Source of the DNA: Pedobacter sp. BAL39
Lineage (GTDB): Bacteria; Bacteroidota; Bacteroidia; Sphingobacteriales; Sphingobacteriaceae
Reading direction: 5' to 3'
Assembly: GCF_000170795.1 (NCBI RefSeq)
Contig: NZ_ABCM01000016.1
Coordinates: 1 to 64,000 of the forward strand
Length of the DNA: 64,000 bases
Made by a program: the position numbers and the translations under genes
In this document: one piece after another, positions 13,801 through 21,620 of the stretch
How the letters are laid out: each line of letters begins with the position of its first letter
Position numbering within the stretch: the stretch's first letter is position 1
The notes under the pieces: model-generated
What the model was told of the DNA's origin: nothing
Databases searched by the model: none
What the model saw: only the letters and a program-made list of their open reading frames with translations

Positions 13801-15050
13801 TCATTGTAAGTGAAGCGGATGGCAAAACCGTTACGATCGACAATGCTCCGAAGGTTACCGAAGCCATTGCTCCCCTCCAGCGGTTTATTGAAATAGTAGT
13901 GGAGGCCATTTTTACCGCTCACGTGGTATTCGCCGGCATCATCGCGGTGCAGCTCATACTTCTCAAGCGGATTGTAAAAGCTATTGCCCGGTTGCAACAG
14001 TGGGAAGATCACCGGCCGGCCGGCAGTGTCATTCATGACCACCATCTCCTCATCTACGAGCAGAGTAATGTCATAACTATGGTAGATGTTTTTGCCCAAA
14101 GGCCCGTCATACGCACTATTACTATAGTAGTTCGCCTCCCAGATAAAAGGAATAGGGCCGGGCAGACTAAACCCTTCCAGGTAACTGGCCATATGACCAC
14201 TGGCGGCATCTACCGGCTCTCCCAAATACTTACAGATGTGTGGCTGCACGGCATTTCTGAACTTCGCAAAACCAGGAAAACGGGCTTCGATCTTCGCAAG
14301 TAGCTTGGTGAGCATCTTCCCTAAAAGTTTAGGCACGTATTTGAGACCTTTCATCAGTCCCATCAGCATCAGCGCATTGACGAGGTCGGCAAACTTCAGC
14401 TCCTGCTCCTTTTTAGCACCACCCACAATCACCGGCGCCCCCAGTGGAAGCACCACCATGATGGCGGTCAGGAAGTTCAGGTAAAAACCTCCCGTCGGAT
14501 TGTTCATCAGGATTTTGCCGACATCCTGACAAGAATAGGCACGACACAGAAAGGTGCTCTGGTACATCCCTTCGGTAATCACCGTTTCACTGCCATGTGA
14601 CAGCTGTCCCTCATGAGGATGGAAAAACTTAGGCAGCAAAAACAAGGGGTGCGGAATGACCGAATGCAGGAGGTTCAGCTTTTTAACGGCCTTACCCAGT
14701 CCTTTGAGCTTACCCATCAGCGGCGGCACAGAAGGCATCCCCCATAGCGCACTTTGCGCGACGCCACGGTAAGATCCGTTTATGACGGTTTTAGCGCCCA
14801 GTGGAACATCCTTGGCAATCGTAAATCCATCATCGGTATAAACCGGCATGGCTGGGATATTCACATGGATGTAATCCATAGGGTCGAAAATCAGTGCTGC
14901 GAATGGCGTAATCGGACAAGGCGTGATGGGCCAGGGCACTTTCAGCACATGAAAGTCAAGGCCAAGTACAATGTCGAAATGTTTTGCTGCCGGTTGTGGA
15001 TCTATTGATGGGTTCCGGACAATGGGGTCGTTTACTATTTTAAAAGCCAT
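10821..15050 (-). CDS. PAAR-like/Rhs repeat protein with C-terminal Tox-SHH-like nuclease tip
   Basis: The 1409-residue protein has no signal peptide. Residues 1-240 are a PAAR-like spike region with a hydrophobic stretch near 190-210. Residues 270-340 match the DUF6531 entry region (GEPVDAASGHM). Many YD/Rhs repeats follow, and the core ends at 1215-1271 with the classic DPETGLAYNRFRYYNPEEG ... DPIRLLGG ... NIWLDPFGL signature. The variable tip (1272-1409, 138 residues) contains SHHLNQDAAF at 1291-1300 and NHYNAH, matching Tox-SHH, a predicted HNH/EndoVII-type nuclease. The protein likely loads onto the VgrG encoded upstream and delivers the tip into rival cells. It is transcribed with vgrG, a TPR gene and a small gene, all with short gaps. 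Toxicity is inferred from family membership. Confidence 0.9.
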   Translation of the reverse strand: MAFKIVNDPIVRNPSIDPQPAAKHFDIVLGLDFHVLKVPWPITPCPITPFAALIFDPMDYIHVNIPAMPVYTDDGFTIAKDVPLGAKTVINGSYRGVAQSALWGMPSVPPLMGKLKGLGKAVKKLNLLHSVIPHPLFLLPKFFHPHEGQLSHGSETVITEGMYQSTFLCRAYSCQDVGKILMNNPTGGFYLNFLTAIMVVLPLGAPVIVGGAKKEQELKFADLVNALMLMGLMKGLKYVPKLLGKMLTKLLAKIEARFPGFAKFRNAVQPHICKYLGEPVDAASGHMASYLEGFSLPGPIPFIWEANYYSNSAYDGPLGKNIYHSYDITLLVDEEMVVMNDTAGRPVIFPLLQPGNSFYNPLEKYELHRDDAGEYHVSGKNGLHYYFNKPLEGSNGFGNLRSIVDRNGFAIRFTYNEKGHLISIKDSADRMITISSDENGLITALSLPNPDFGASGMTFDAVRYTYTAEGNMNGMYNAEGFLNRFAWRERFITARRFNDGTIFTFEYDDKGRCTAALGPDGLYSYTFAYIDGLTIATNSLGHSKKYYHADGVVSKIVNSLGGERLYTYDDSNNLIAESNEIGVATTYEYDDFGNLIKLHLPAQGEVVIRYNELHQPVETVLPNGGVWIYEYDEVGKLLKRVNPLGDAITYEYNADGLIKEITNVVGQSSFFRYDDQYNLNGVLLPNETQVLYYYDALGRCIELNDPKKNTHYRKYNLLGKVTEITGPDGGILKLTYDSMGNLTSAKDRHHKVEFKHDFFGNVVRRSLGDNSVEFVYDKEGQLNGMINEHNEHYVFELDSEGNVIVERGFDGLVFKYLRNPAGQAVQIERPNGHRDIYEYDSAGQIITLFHQADQTVESYAYDNMSRMVAAVNQHAQVVLKRDVMGRVSQEECNGISVNSVHNPLGQRTRVRSSMGADISTTYDEVLFLVEEINANGWQAKMSRNPTGYLLEKEFVGGVKQSFDYDRNANLTNQSLITNNRVVHNRHYSWEGERLKGVTDSSTGDKLFKHDVHGNLSEVLYGDGTVEFRVPDAVGNLFESLSRKDRSYNRGGRLIESSNAVYKYDQQGNLIEKRSRRGEVWQYYWNEAGMLERVVRPDQEEVIFAYDALGRRLWKRFKKTTTRYLWDGNKPLHEWKEFDARESTADEIITWVFNEGNFSPVAKIKGDKKYSIIADQLGTPVQGYSDDGELIWQRELDSYGRMKMQRGDAGFCNYLYQGQLMDPETGLAYNRFRYYNPEEGIYVSQDPIRLLGGSRLYGYVKDTNIWLDPFGLACEGDSGRHSILKDDKEGGQSHHLNQDAAFRDVIPRNKGAAIKLEGDAFREVGSNHYNAHASLEQFWDQYRVGGENFGLEPSIDEYNAALQRSLESTTLTPDQIDSAMLKAKLNQLEYGLNGTDNVPRIPGKINQVKP

Positions 15051-15073
15051 AGGTAGATTGCGTTAAAAAAGTA

Positions 15074-15412
15074 TCAGGGTTTCTTAGTCAGCACTTCGCT
15101 GGTCAGTGGTTCATTGGGATCGTAGTACACCACTACCGTATCGTTCAGGGCATGACTACCGCCCAGCTCGCAATTGTAGCGTGGGATGCCTTTCCCATCA
15201 GGGTCGATGATGGTGATGTTATATCTGGCTTGCTTTGCTCCATAACGGGTTACCCGCTCAGGCATCTTCTGGTTCACCACAGCCTTTGCTTCGATATATT
15301 TCATTGCATTTATGTTGTCTTCTTCGTCATTATTAAAATAACTGCATCCGCTATACACCAGTGACAGGGAGGTAAAGATGGCACCAAGCCATGTTGCTGC
15401 ATTGTTTTTCAT
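15074..15412 (-). CDS. Small exported protein, DUF3592-like
   Basis: The 112-residue protein starts with a hydrophobic segment ending SGC at residue 23, a weak lipobox, so it is exported or lipid-anchored. The remaining domain ends with VVVYYDPNEP, the pattern seen in DUF3592 domains, and has an acidic linker at about 28-34. It sits 1 bp after the TPR gene and 23 bp before rhs, in the same operon. Its role in the VgrG/Rhs island is unknown; conserved small genes at this place could help Rhs handling. Family assignment is tentative. Confidence 0.65.
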   Translation of the reverse strand: MKNNAATWLGAIFTSLSLVYSGCSYFNNDEEDNINAMKYIEAKAVVNQKMPERVTRYGAKQARYNITIIDPDGKGIPRYNCELGGSHALNDTVVVYYDPNEPLTSEVLTKKP

Positions 15413-15413
15413 C

Positions 15414-16745
15414 CTATTTGGTTTTACTCATTTCCTGATATTGCGCCGAAAGCTGATGCTCCCAGCTCGTCCCCCAGAGGGCATCCATCTGCGGTTTGTA
15501 GTGATTCAGCATCGCCTGATCTGCCACACTCAGCATGTCCTTTGCGTAAAACATCGCCATGGTATTGTCTTTAAGCTCCTCATCAGCCTGACTGCGCAGC
15601 AAAGCCCAGCCTTCCTCAAAGCAAGACCAGGCTTCAGTTTTACCCGCCGACTTCCGCAGGCTGTTTCCCAACATCTGGTGGATCCCTGCCAGCATCAGCG
15701 GACTGGCATGCTGCCGGTCCAGCGACAGGCTGATCTGGTAAACCTCCGCCGCCTTTGCAAAGGACTTGTCCATAAAATGAAGGTTACCCTTTGCGATATA
15801 ATACTGGTACTGCGTCTGAGCAGCATTGAAGCTATTGGAATTCAGAGTGATGCTGATGGCTTCATCTATCGCCTCATGCGCTTTTTTCACATTCTGAAGG
15901 GAGGCATAATAGGTGTGCATGAAAAAATAAACCAATGCCTGCTGGTCATCCCAGTTATAGGTCTTTGCAAGCTTCAGACACACATCACGATAATGCCTCA
16001 CATCCTCATCATCCTGATAGCCAATAGCCTCATTCATCTTGATCAGTGCCTGCTGAAAACTCAGCATGTCCTTCTCCTGCTGACTTCCCTTCTGGGATTT
16101 GCTATCTTCCAGAATCTGATTCATCGCGCCCGCGATGTCGAGGTCCGGATACAAGTATTGGAAAGTATCTGTATATTTTTTAGCGATCCGATCAAAGAAC
16201 ATGCTGTCGCGGGATTCATACAACATCAGCCTGATGTGCGCTGGAAGGCCTGCTTTGATCAACGCCTCCAGCCATTGGTTGTACGCATCAATATTGTTCA
16301 TCCGGTTTGGGAAAAGCACCAATGTCAGCTTCTCCTGATGCCCATTTACATTCAGCGCCCTGGCCAGCTTATTCATATTGTCGATGAACAGTCCTCCCTC
16401 ATCACCTCCGCCATCATCAAAACCAGGCTCCCAGTCGATAATTCCGGTATCCGCTGTTAAGGAGGGATCTTTATTCCATTCCTTAAAGTATTGGTGCAGA
16501 TCACTGCAAAGGTGTTCAGCATAACCACGACGCTCAGGTTCAAAAGGCTGGGTGAACATCAGCACCTTATCCTGAAGTGTTTTCTCCATTGAGGTCTGAA
16601 AGATCACAAAACCTTTGATGGTTTTAAATTCTACGGACGACGCACCTACCCAGGCAAACACCCTGGCCTGCGGTTGCGTGATGATGGCTTCTGCCCACAT
16701 TTCAGACAGCATCATTACGCGCTGCATGATTGCGTTATTCTCCAT
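15414..16745 (-). CDS. TPR protein between vgrG and rhs; candidate effector adaptor
   Basis: The 443-residue protein has no signal peptide. The first 220 residues form an alpha/beta region I do not recognise, with a glycine/acidic loop near 108-117 (DDGGGDEGG). From about 230 on there are helical repeats of TPR type, clear around 325-390. The gene starts 6 bp after vgrG and is followed 1 bp later by the small DUF3592-like gene. T6SS cargo such as Rhs proteins often needs dedicated adaptors encoded between vgrG and the effector, and this protein occupies that place. It does not carry a DUF4123 or DUF1795 signature, the two classical adaptor types. The role is inference from position. Confidence 0.75.
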   Translation of the reverse strand: MENNAIMQRVMMLSEMWAEAIITQPQARVFAWVGASSVEFKTIKGFVIFQTSMEKTLQDKVLMFTQPFEPERRGYAEHLCSDLHQYFKEWNKDPSLTADTGIIDWEPGFDDGGGDEGGLFIDNMNKLARALNVNGHQEKLTLVLFPNRMNNIDAYNQWLEALIKAGLPAHIRLMLYESRDSMFFDRIAKKYTDTFQYLYPDLDIAGAMNQILEDSKSQKGSQQEKDMLSFQQALIKMNEAIGYQDDEDVRHYRDVCLKLAKTYNWDDQQALVYFFMHTYYASLQNVKKAHEAIDEAISITLNSNSFNAAQTQYQYYIAKGNLHFMDKSFAKAAEVYQISLSLDRQHASPLMLAGIHQMLGNSLRKSAGKTEAWSCFEEGWALLRSQADEELKDNTMAMFYAKDMLSVADQAMLNHYKPQMDALWGTSWEHQLSAQYQEMSKTK

Positions 16746-16751
16746 CGGTAC

Positions 16752-18575
16752 CTAATTTATATTGACCTTAGACCCCTGAACGATGGTTTCTCCTTTTGCC
16801 TGCACCATGACCGTTCCACCTGAGCTTGCTTCAAGGCTGCTGGCACCAATCACGCTGCACTTGTCCTTGGCTCCGATACTGACGTTTTCGGGATCAAGCG
16901 AAAATCCGGATCCAGAGAAACTGTCTCCCTCACCACTGCCCGAACCCATCGAAACCAGCTCAGAGCCCAGACCGGCAATGGTCTTTGCCTTCAATAGAAT
17001 GTTCCCATCCTTGTCCATACTCAATACACTCGCCGCACTCTCACCTTCGCCGCAGCTCAGGGTAATGCTGATCTTCGAATGCAGGGAGATGTTTCCTGCC
17101 CCATCCAGCACCATCAGGTTTTCATCTTTATCCATGACGGTAATCCCTCCGGCATCATTAAGCTGCACTGTATGTCCGCTTTTGGAAGTCAGGCTCTTGG
17201 AATTATTGCTTGCACTGCCGCCCTTTCCTGTTTTTCCATGAAAAACACTGCCCATAACTAAGGGGCGTGCGATATTCCCCTCCTCAAAGGCCACCACCAC
17301 CTGATCGCCTACCTCAGGGATAAACACAAAACCTCGGTTGGTGCTCACCTTGCCGCTGCTCCCCGCATCAGGCGTCACCACCCTCAGCCATTCTGTTTCG
17401 TCGTTATTCTCACAAGCCCATTTAAACTTCACCTTGATTCTTCCCTGGCCTTGCGGGTCGTCATTGTTCACTACATCTGCCAGCTGGATGTCCGGGTTGG
17501 GCCTGGCATAATTTTTAAAAGCTACTCTTTCTGTAGTGGATACCACCCCCTCAAAAGAGTTGTTATAATGACCACGGTCGTCAATAAAATGATATACCGA
17601 AGTGATCAGGAACTTACCCAGACTGGAGGTATTGAACTGTAGATCCTGCTGTACGCTCATGCTGATGTCAGCTACCGCACCAATCGCCACCAGCGGATTG
17701 TCGCCATGAGCGCTGATCTTCAGCAGCTCGCTGATGTTGGCCTTTTCTTCATTTTCTACATGACTTTTGATGTCGCTGCTGTTGTCTACCCGAATGACAG
17801 AATGCTGATTGAAGGGTTTACTGTACATCGTATTTGAAGCGTTCACCGCATGTACGAGGTCGGGCATACCATCCGCCTTGCCGGTGCTCTCACTTTCAAG
17901 CATTTCATCCTGCCGCGGATTGTAGGCAAAACGCTTATTTTTGATTGGTGCAACCCCCATGGCATACTGTAATCCCTGAACATCACGCCCATAAAACAAG
18001 GCAACCTCCGGCTGATCATCTGGCTTGCCGAAGTTCAGCTGCTGGCCATCGTAGTAAAACCATTCATGGTATTCCCCCGCCAGGCGGTTCAGGAAGTCAA
18101 AGTCGCTCTCCCGGTATTGGATAACATAGTCAATTGCTGCCTTGCGGGCAGCATTGGCGGTGATTTTCAAGTCATTCGCCGGTGTATCCTTAGTAGCCAG
18201 CTTAACAATGCTGTTCAGGTCTTTTGCAAGGTAAGAACCGATGTCCGCGCCCCGGTCGATCAGGATGGTCGGACTATAACCACTTACGATTAAGGTGCCG
18301 TGATAGCCATTGGTCTGCGCCAGCTCCACCTTCGTGACGATCCCAGAAAACTGCTGCAGCTGATCGTTGGCATGGCCAAACGAAGCATGTAGGGTTTGGC
18401 CGACAAAATCGCGGCTATCGTCGAGACTGATTAATCCCGGTGCCCCCATCTGGTCATGTTTGATCTTCAGCTCAAAAAAATGGTGTGCGTTGAATTGTTG
18501 GTGCAGCGTAAATGCGCTCGAGTTTAGGATTTGTTGATCTCCTATACTGATTTCAATGATGAGGTTGTTTCCCAT
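16752..18575 (-). CDS. vgrG: VgrG, type VI secretion spike protein
   Basis: The 607-residue protein has the VgrG layout: a gp27-like base (1-360), an OB-fold gp5-like domain starting at about 370 (DDPQGQGRIKVKFKW) and passing through GDQVVVAFEEGN and ARPLVMGSVFHG near 430-440, then a repetitive beta-helix tail ending VQGSKVNIN. It forms the T6SS puncturing tip and carries PAAR/Rhs cargo. It is the first gene of the island and starts ATG at 18575. No other T6SS structural gene is in the window, so it is an orphan vgrG depending on a machine encoded elsewhere. A TACGTTTG element lies upstream at 18702-18709. Confidence 0.93.
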   Translation of the reverse strand: MGNNLIIEISIGDQQILNSSAFTLHQQFNAHHFFELKIKHDQMGAPGLISLDDSRDFVGQTLHASFGHANDQLQQFSGIVTKVELAQTNGYHGTLIVSGYSPTILIDRGADIGSYLAKDLNSIVKLATKDTPANDLKITANAARKAAIDYVIQYRESDFDFLNRLAGEYHEWFYYDGQQLNFGKPDDQPEVALFYGRDVQGLQYAMGVAPIKNKRFAYNPRQDEMLESESTGKADGMPDLVHAVNASNTMYSKPFNQHSVIRVDNSSDIKSHVENEEKANISELLKISAHGDNPLVAIGAVADISMSVQQDLQFNTSSLGKFLITSVYHFIDDRGHYNNSFEGVVSTTERVAFKNYARPNPDIQLADVVNNDDPQGQGRIKVKFKWACENNDETEWLRVVTPDAGSSGKVSTNRGFVFIPEVGDQVVVAFEEGNIARPLVMGSVFHGKTGKGGSASNNSKSLTSKSGHTVQLNDAGGITVMDKDENLMVLDGAGNISLHSKISITLSCGEGESAASVLSMDKDGNILLKAKTIAGLGSELVSMGSGSGEGDSFSGSGFSLDPENVSIGAKDKCSVIGASSLEASSGGTVMVQAKGETIVQGSKVNIN

Positions 18576-18701
18576 AGGTCTGATGTACTAACTGTTAGAC
18601 AGCAACTTATCGTAAATTAGATATTATTGCGTTGCCCAAGAATCATTCCAATCAGCAAATATTTTCTTAATTTATTATTTAATAAATCAAAATGATATAC
18701 A

Positions 18702-18709
18702 CAAACGTA
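18702..18709 (-). promoter_or_regulatory. Candidate -7 element for the vgrG operon
   Basis: The minus strand reads TACGTTTG, a full match to the Bacteroidota -7 consensus, 126 nt before the vgrG start. No TTG is present at the expected 19-nt distance upstream, so the -33 part is poor. Confidence 0.35.
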
Positions 18710-18749
18710 ATCAGAAAGGTATTTTATGTTCACATAGGAAATTCAGGGT

Positions 18750-19967
18750 TTAAAAAGCCTCCCCCAATCCAAGGGTAAATGCACTGTATCCTTTACTGAT
18801 CCCATAGTCGATTCCAATATTTGTACCGGAGCCCTTATTGAATTTCACCCGCAACCCTGCGCCTACTGCAGGGTGCCATGACGTTGCAAAAGAACCTGAG
18901 CCACTAACGGTATTGACATTTGCAAAAGTGACAAATCCAAGCAGACCATTGTCAGTGATGTCCCTGCGGTATTCACTTTCCAGATAAAGCAAAGTTTTAC
19001 CGCGGTACCGGTTTTGGTCTATGCCCCTCGCAGACCTGTTGTAGGGATCCCATCCTGTACTTGGCAAATCAAGATAAGGTGTTTTACTGCTTAAGGTAGT
19101 CCATAGATATGACCAGAATGCCAGGGTGTTCTGCTGATTGCGATCTGTCTTATTAAGGGCGATGTATTTCCTGACATCCAGATAAACGGAACTCCAGGAG
19201 TTATTGCTGCCGAGAAAGCCGGGATTAATGCGGTATACCAGGTTACCGTACATCCCCGGCAACGGATTAATGGAATTATTGCGGCTGTCATACAGTAAGT
19301 TCAGACTGATCCCTGAGGAAAAGGAGTTTCTGCTGGTGCCATATTTATAGTTGGTAAACTCCGGCAGATTGACATTTGGCTCATCGCTGTGGATGTTAAA
19401 ATGATAGTCCAGGTGATAGCCTACACCGGCAAAAAGATATGGCTTAATGCGTTTGAGTGCACTCTGATAAAAACGGATGTAATTATAATCTACCAACGTA
19501 CGGTGGTCGTTTGAGCCGCTGCCGAGACCCCAGGTATATTGCGGGTACACCAGAAAGCGGATATCGCCCTGAATGAGCCAGGTATTGTCCGGTAACCAGA
19601 TGCTGTTCCGCAATGGAAGTCCGAACCGGTTGCCAAAGTTCCAGTATGGAGTAAACGACGCACTGGAAAGATTTGTGGTACGCTTTGGCCCAAGGTAAAT
19701 ACCAGCGCTGGTGCTGGTCACCAGTGCTCTTCCACTACCACCAGGAGCCGCGCCACTCACAGGAAGGATAGAGAAGTAAACGCGTTTATCCTTTTGTTCC
19801 CTGATTTTCTGAGGACGGATTTTGAACAGTGCCTTCCCAATATCGATCAGGTCAGTTTGCCTGGCGGTATCCTTCACCGTTCTATTTTGTGGAATCAGGT
19901 CGCCTGTATTCTGCGCAAACAGACCCAATGGCGACAAGCAGATGATGGTGAGGAAAATTTTATACAT
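18750..19967 (-). CDS. POTRA-less Omp85-like outer membrane barrel
   Basis: The 405-residue protein has a signal peptide (1-18, ending LFAQ), a short polar linker and then a beta-barrel of the BamA/TamA (surface antigen D15) type with the terminal Phe of EAF. There is no room for POTRA domains. Families of this kind in Bacteroidota (Omp85 proteins lacking the N-terminal domain) have no proven function; transport or assembly of lipid or protein is guessed. It is a paralogue of 52892-54274, with a very similar C-terminal tract (GLRVKFNK, then GLGEAF here and GLRVLFNK, then GLTEAF there). It stands alone on the minus strand, 174 bp downstream of vgrG's start and transcribed in the same direction. 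Confidence 0.82.
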   Translation of the reverse strand: MYKIFLTIICLSPLGLFAQNTGDLIPQNRTVKDTARQTDLIDIGKALFKIRPQKIREQKDKRVYFSILPVSGAAPGGSGRALVTSTSAGIYLGPKRTTNLSSASFTPYWNFGNRFGLPLRNSIWLPDNTWLIQGDIRFLVYPQYTWGLGSGSNDHRTLVDYNYIRFYQSALKRIKPYLFAGVGYHLDYHFNIHSDEPNVNLPEFTNYKYGTSRNSFSSGISLNLLYDSRNNSINPLPGMYGNLVYRINPGFLGSNNSWSSVYLDVRKYIALNKTDRNQQNTLAFWSYLWTTLSSKTPYLDLPSTGWDPYNRSARGIDQNRYRGKTLLYLESEYRRDITDNGLLGFVTFANVNTVSGSGSFATSWHPAVGAGLRVKFNKGSGTNIGIDYGISKGYSAFTLGLGEAF

Positions 19968-20163
19968 AAATGCAGTTTAGTTATTCTTATACATTAACCA
20001 AGCCAAATTGTTTGAGAAAGCGCGCATCATCATTAAACAAAAAAGATTCAGTCAGAAATCATACTCCTGACTATAACCAACTGTCTACAGTCAGTTAAAA
20101 ATGTAATGTCCGTCAATTTTCGTCGCAGCGAGATTCTCTATTATTGGCCGGTCAAAAACCAAC

Positions 20164-21297
20164 ATGATGTCCTTTATGAAAAGAGCAATAATTGCACTGA
20201 CGTGCGCCCTCCACTGTCTGACAAATCTACATGCCCAGGAGTTTTCCAAAATTGATTCTACAAAGCTAAAAATATACATTCAGGGACTGCTCCAGGCACG
20301 TTACTCCTATAGTTCGAATGCACATGTTGACCTGAATGGGCAGCACCATCTCGACAATAAGGCTATTTACAATGATTTCGACCTTAAAAGAGTCCGATTG
20401 CAGTTTACATCAAAAATTTCCGACCGCACGGAGGTCTTTCTGCTTCTTAACCTGGCAGAGTTCAAATCAGACCCAAAAAACAAAGTCCTGGAAAATGCAT
20501 TTTTGACCTACAGGCTGAACACTCACCTGAATTTTAAAATGGGACAGTTCAGGCCCGCCTTCGGACTTGAAGATATGTATCCTGTAGACCTCATCAAATC
20601 CCTGGAGTACTCGAACCAATACACAGCCTTTGGAAACAATGGTTGGCAGAGCTTCCAGATGGGTGCCAGTATTTATGGTGCCATAGCTGGCACCTTACCT
20701 TTGAGGTACGAGCTCACTGTAGTCAACGGGAACAACAGAAACCAGGTCATGGACAATGACAATGGCAAACATTTCTCTTCACGGGTGGAAATGGAACTCA
20801 ATAAAAAACATCTCGTCAAACTGGGGCTTAACGGAGGCCTGGCTAATGTGTCCCGAACCGGCGCTTATGCGACTGGAGCAGACTTGTCTGGTACCGTGCC
20901 CATCTGCAAAAAGTGGTCCCTGGAAATTGAAACTGAATTCAAGCAGGGCAGCAACCATGTTTTATACTACAATCTGGATTCCGCTGCAAGACAAGGCTCC
21001 CTCTCCAACTACCAAATGCGCGGGGCTTACTTTTTACCCAATTTACGCTATGCAATCAACTATCACCGCCTTAGGTCAATTGAGCTTTCCTGCAGATATG
21101 AATACTTTGATGCTGATTTTAAACACCTCAGAAACCCAAGACAAACCTATACGCCGATGATCAGCACGGAATTTCTGAAGACTTACAATGCACGTATCCA
21201 GCTCGGTATTAACATTGACCGCTACAAACACAATGAATCTGGTACCACCCGATACAACAATGAAACAATTATTGTGCAGGTCCAAACCAGACTATAA
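20164..21297 (+). CDS. Outer membrane porin of the OprP/OprO (phosphate-selective) family
   Basis: The 377-residue protein has a signal peptide (ending LHAQE near 25) and an antiparallel beta-barrel with features of the OprP/O family: YIQGLLQARY near the start, FDLKRVRLQFTSKI at about 75, and FKMGQFRPAFGLED near 125-140. Members of this family are trimeric anion or phosphate channels in proteobacteria; in Bacteroidota the substrate is usually unknown. ATG codons at 20164 and 20167 are both possible, and the short peptide before the hydrophobic stretch makes little difference. The gene stands alone and converges with 21321-21572. Confidence 0.85.
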   Translation: MMSFMKRAIIALTCALHCLTNLHAQEFSKIDSTKLKIYIQGLLQARYSYSSNAHVDLNGQHHLDNKAIYNDFDLKRVRLQFTSKISDRTEVFLLLNLAEFKSDPKNKVLENAFLTYRLNTHLNFKMGQFRPAFGLEDMYPVDLIKSLEYSNQYTAFGNNGWQSFQMGASIYGAIAGTLPLRYELTVVNGNNRNQVMDNDNGKHFSSRVEMELNKKHLVKLGLNGGLANVSRTGAYATGADLSGTVPICKKWSLEIETEFKQGSNHVLYYNLDSAARQGSLSNYQMRGAYFLPNLRYAINYHRLRSIELSCRYEYFDADFKHLRNPRQTYTPMISTEFLKTYNARIQLGINIDRYKHNESGTTRYNNETIIVQVQTRL

Positions 21298-21312
21298 AGC
21301 AGAAAATAAAAA

Positions 21313-21336
21313 GGATGAGACTACATAATCTCATCC
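21313..21336 (-). terminator. Rho-independent terminator overlapping the stop codon of the acidic-protein gene
   Basis: On the minus strand, GGATGAGA at 21336-21329 pairs with TCTCATCC at 21320-21313 around an 8-nt loop, followed by CCTTTTTATTTT. The stop codon TAG of the 21321-21572 gene lies inside the loop. Confidence 0.8.
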
Positions 21337-21572
21337 TCATCTATGTCCAAACCGTTTAATGCCTCCAGATCCTCATGATCCAGATTAGTACTGGCATCAT
21401 CATCAGGGTCCAGCTCCAGGTCTTCGTTGGTATTGCCGGTGTCATCCGCAGAGTTATATCCCTGGTTGACTTCTTCATTAACTGGCTTTTCAGCACGATC
21501 AGGATCCATCTCTGCGGAAATGATCAGATGGTTCTCCAGGTCGTTTTCGGTATTTTCATTTTTAGGTTCCAT
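21321..21572 (-). CDS. Small, very acidic protein of unknown function
   Basis: Starting at the ATG at 21572 the protein has 83 residues, dominated by Asp, Glu and Asn, with acidic clusters such as DLELDPDDDA and ending DIDEDEIM. The frame is open eight codons further to 21596, but the inner start leads directly into the low-complexity acidic protein and is preferred. It has no signal peptide, membrane segment or recognised domain. Such short acidic proteins are common in Sphingobacteriaceae and remain uncharacterised. A strong terminator overlaps its end, which supports a real transcript. Confidence 0.7.
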   Translation of the reverse strand: MEPKNENTENDLENHLIISAEMDPDRAEKPVNEEVNQGYNSADDTGNTNEDLELDPDDDASTNLDHEDLEALNGLDIDEDEIM

Positions 21573-21620
21573 AATATTCGATTTATTATAGAACAAGCAT
21601 TAGCAAAATTGGTTTTTTAG

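Noticed and set aside
13791..14303. A 170-codon plus-strand frame.
   Set aside because: It is antisense to the rhs core.
15378..16460. A 360-codon plus-strand frame.
   Set aside because: It is antisense to the TPR gene, whose frame has clear helical repeats and tight operon spacing.
6975..18575. Prophage-derived contractile injection system instead of T6SS cargo.
   Set aside because: No sheath, tube, baseplate or capsid genes; the VgrG plus PAAR-like/Rhs arrangement fits T6SS cargo better.
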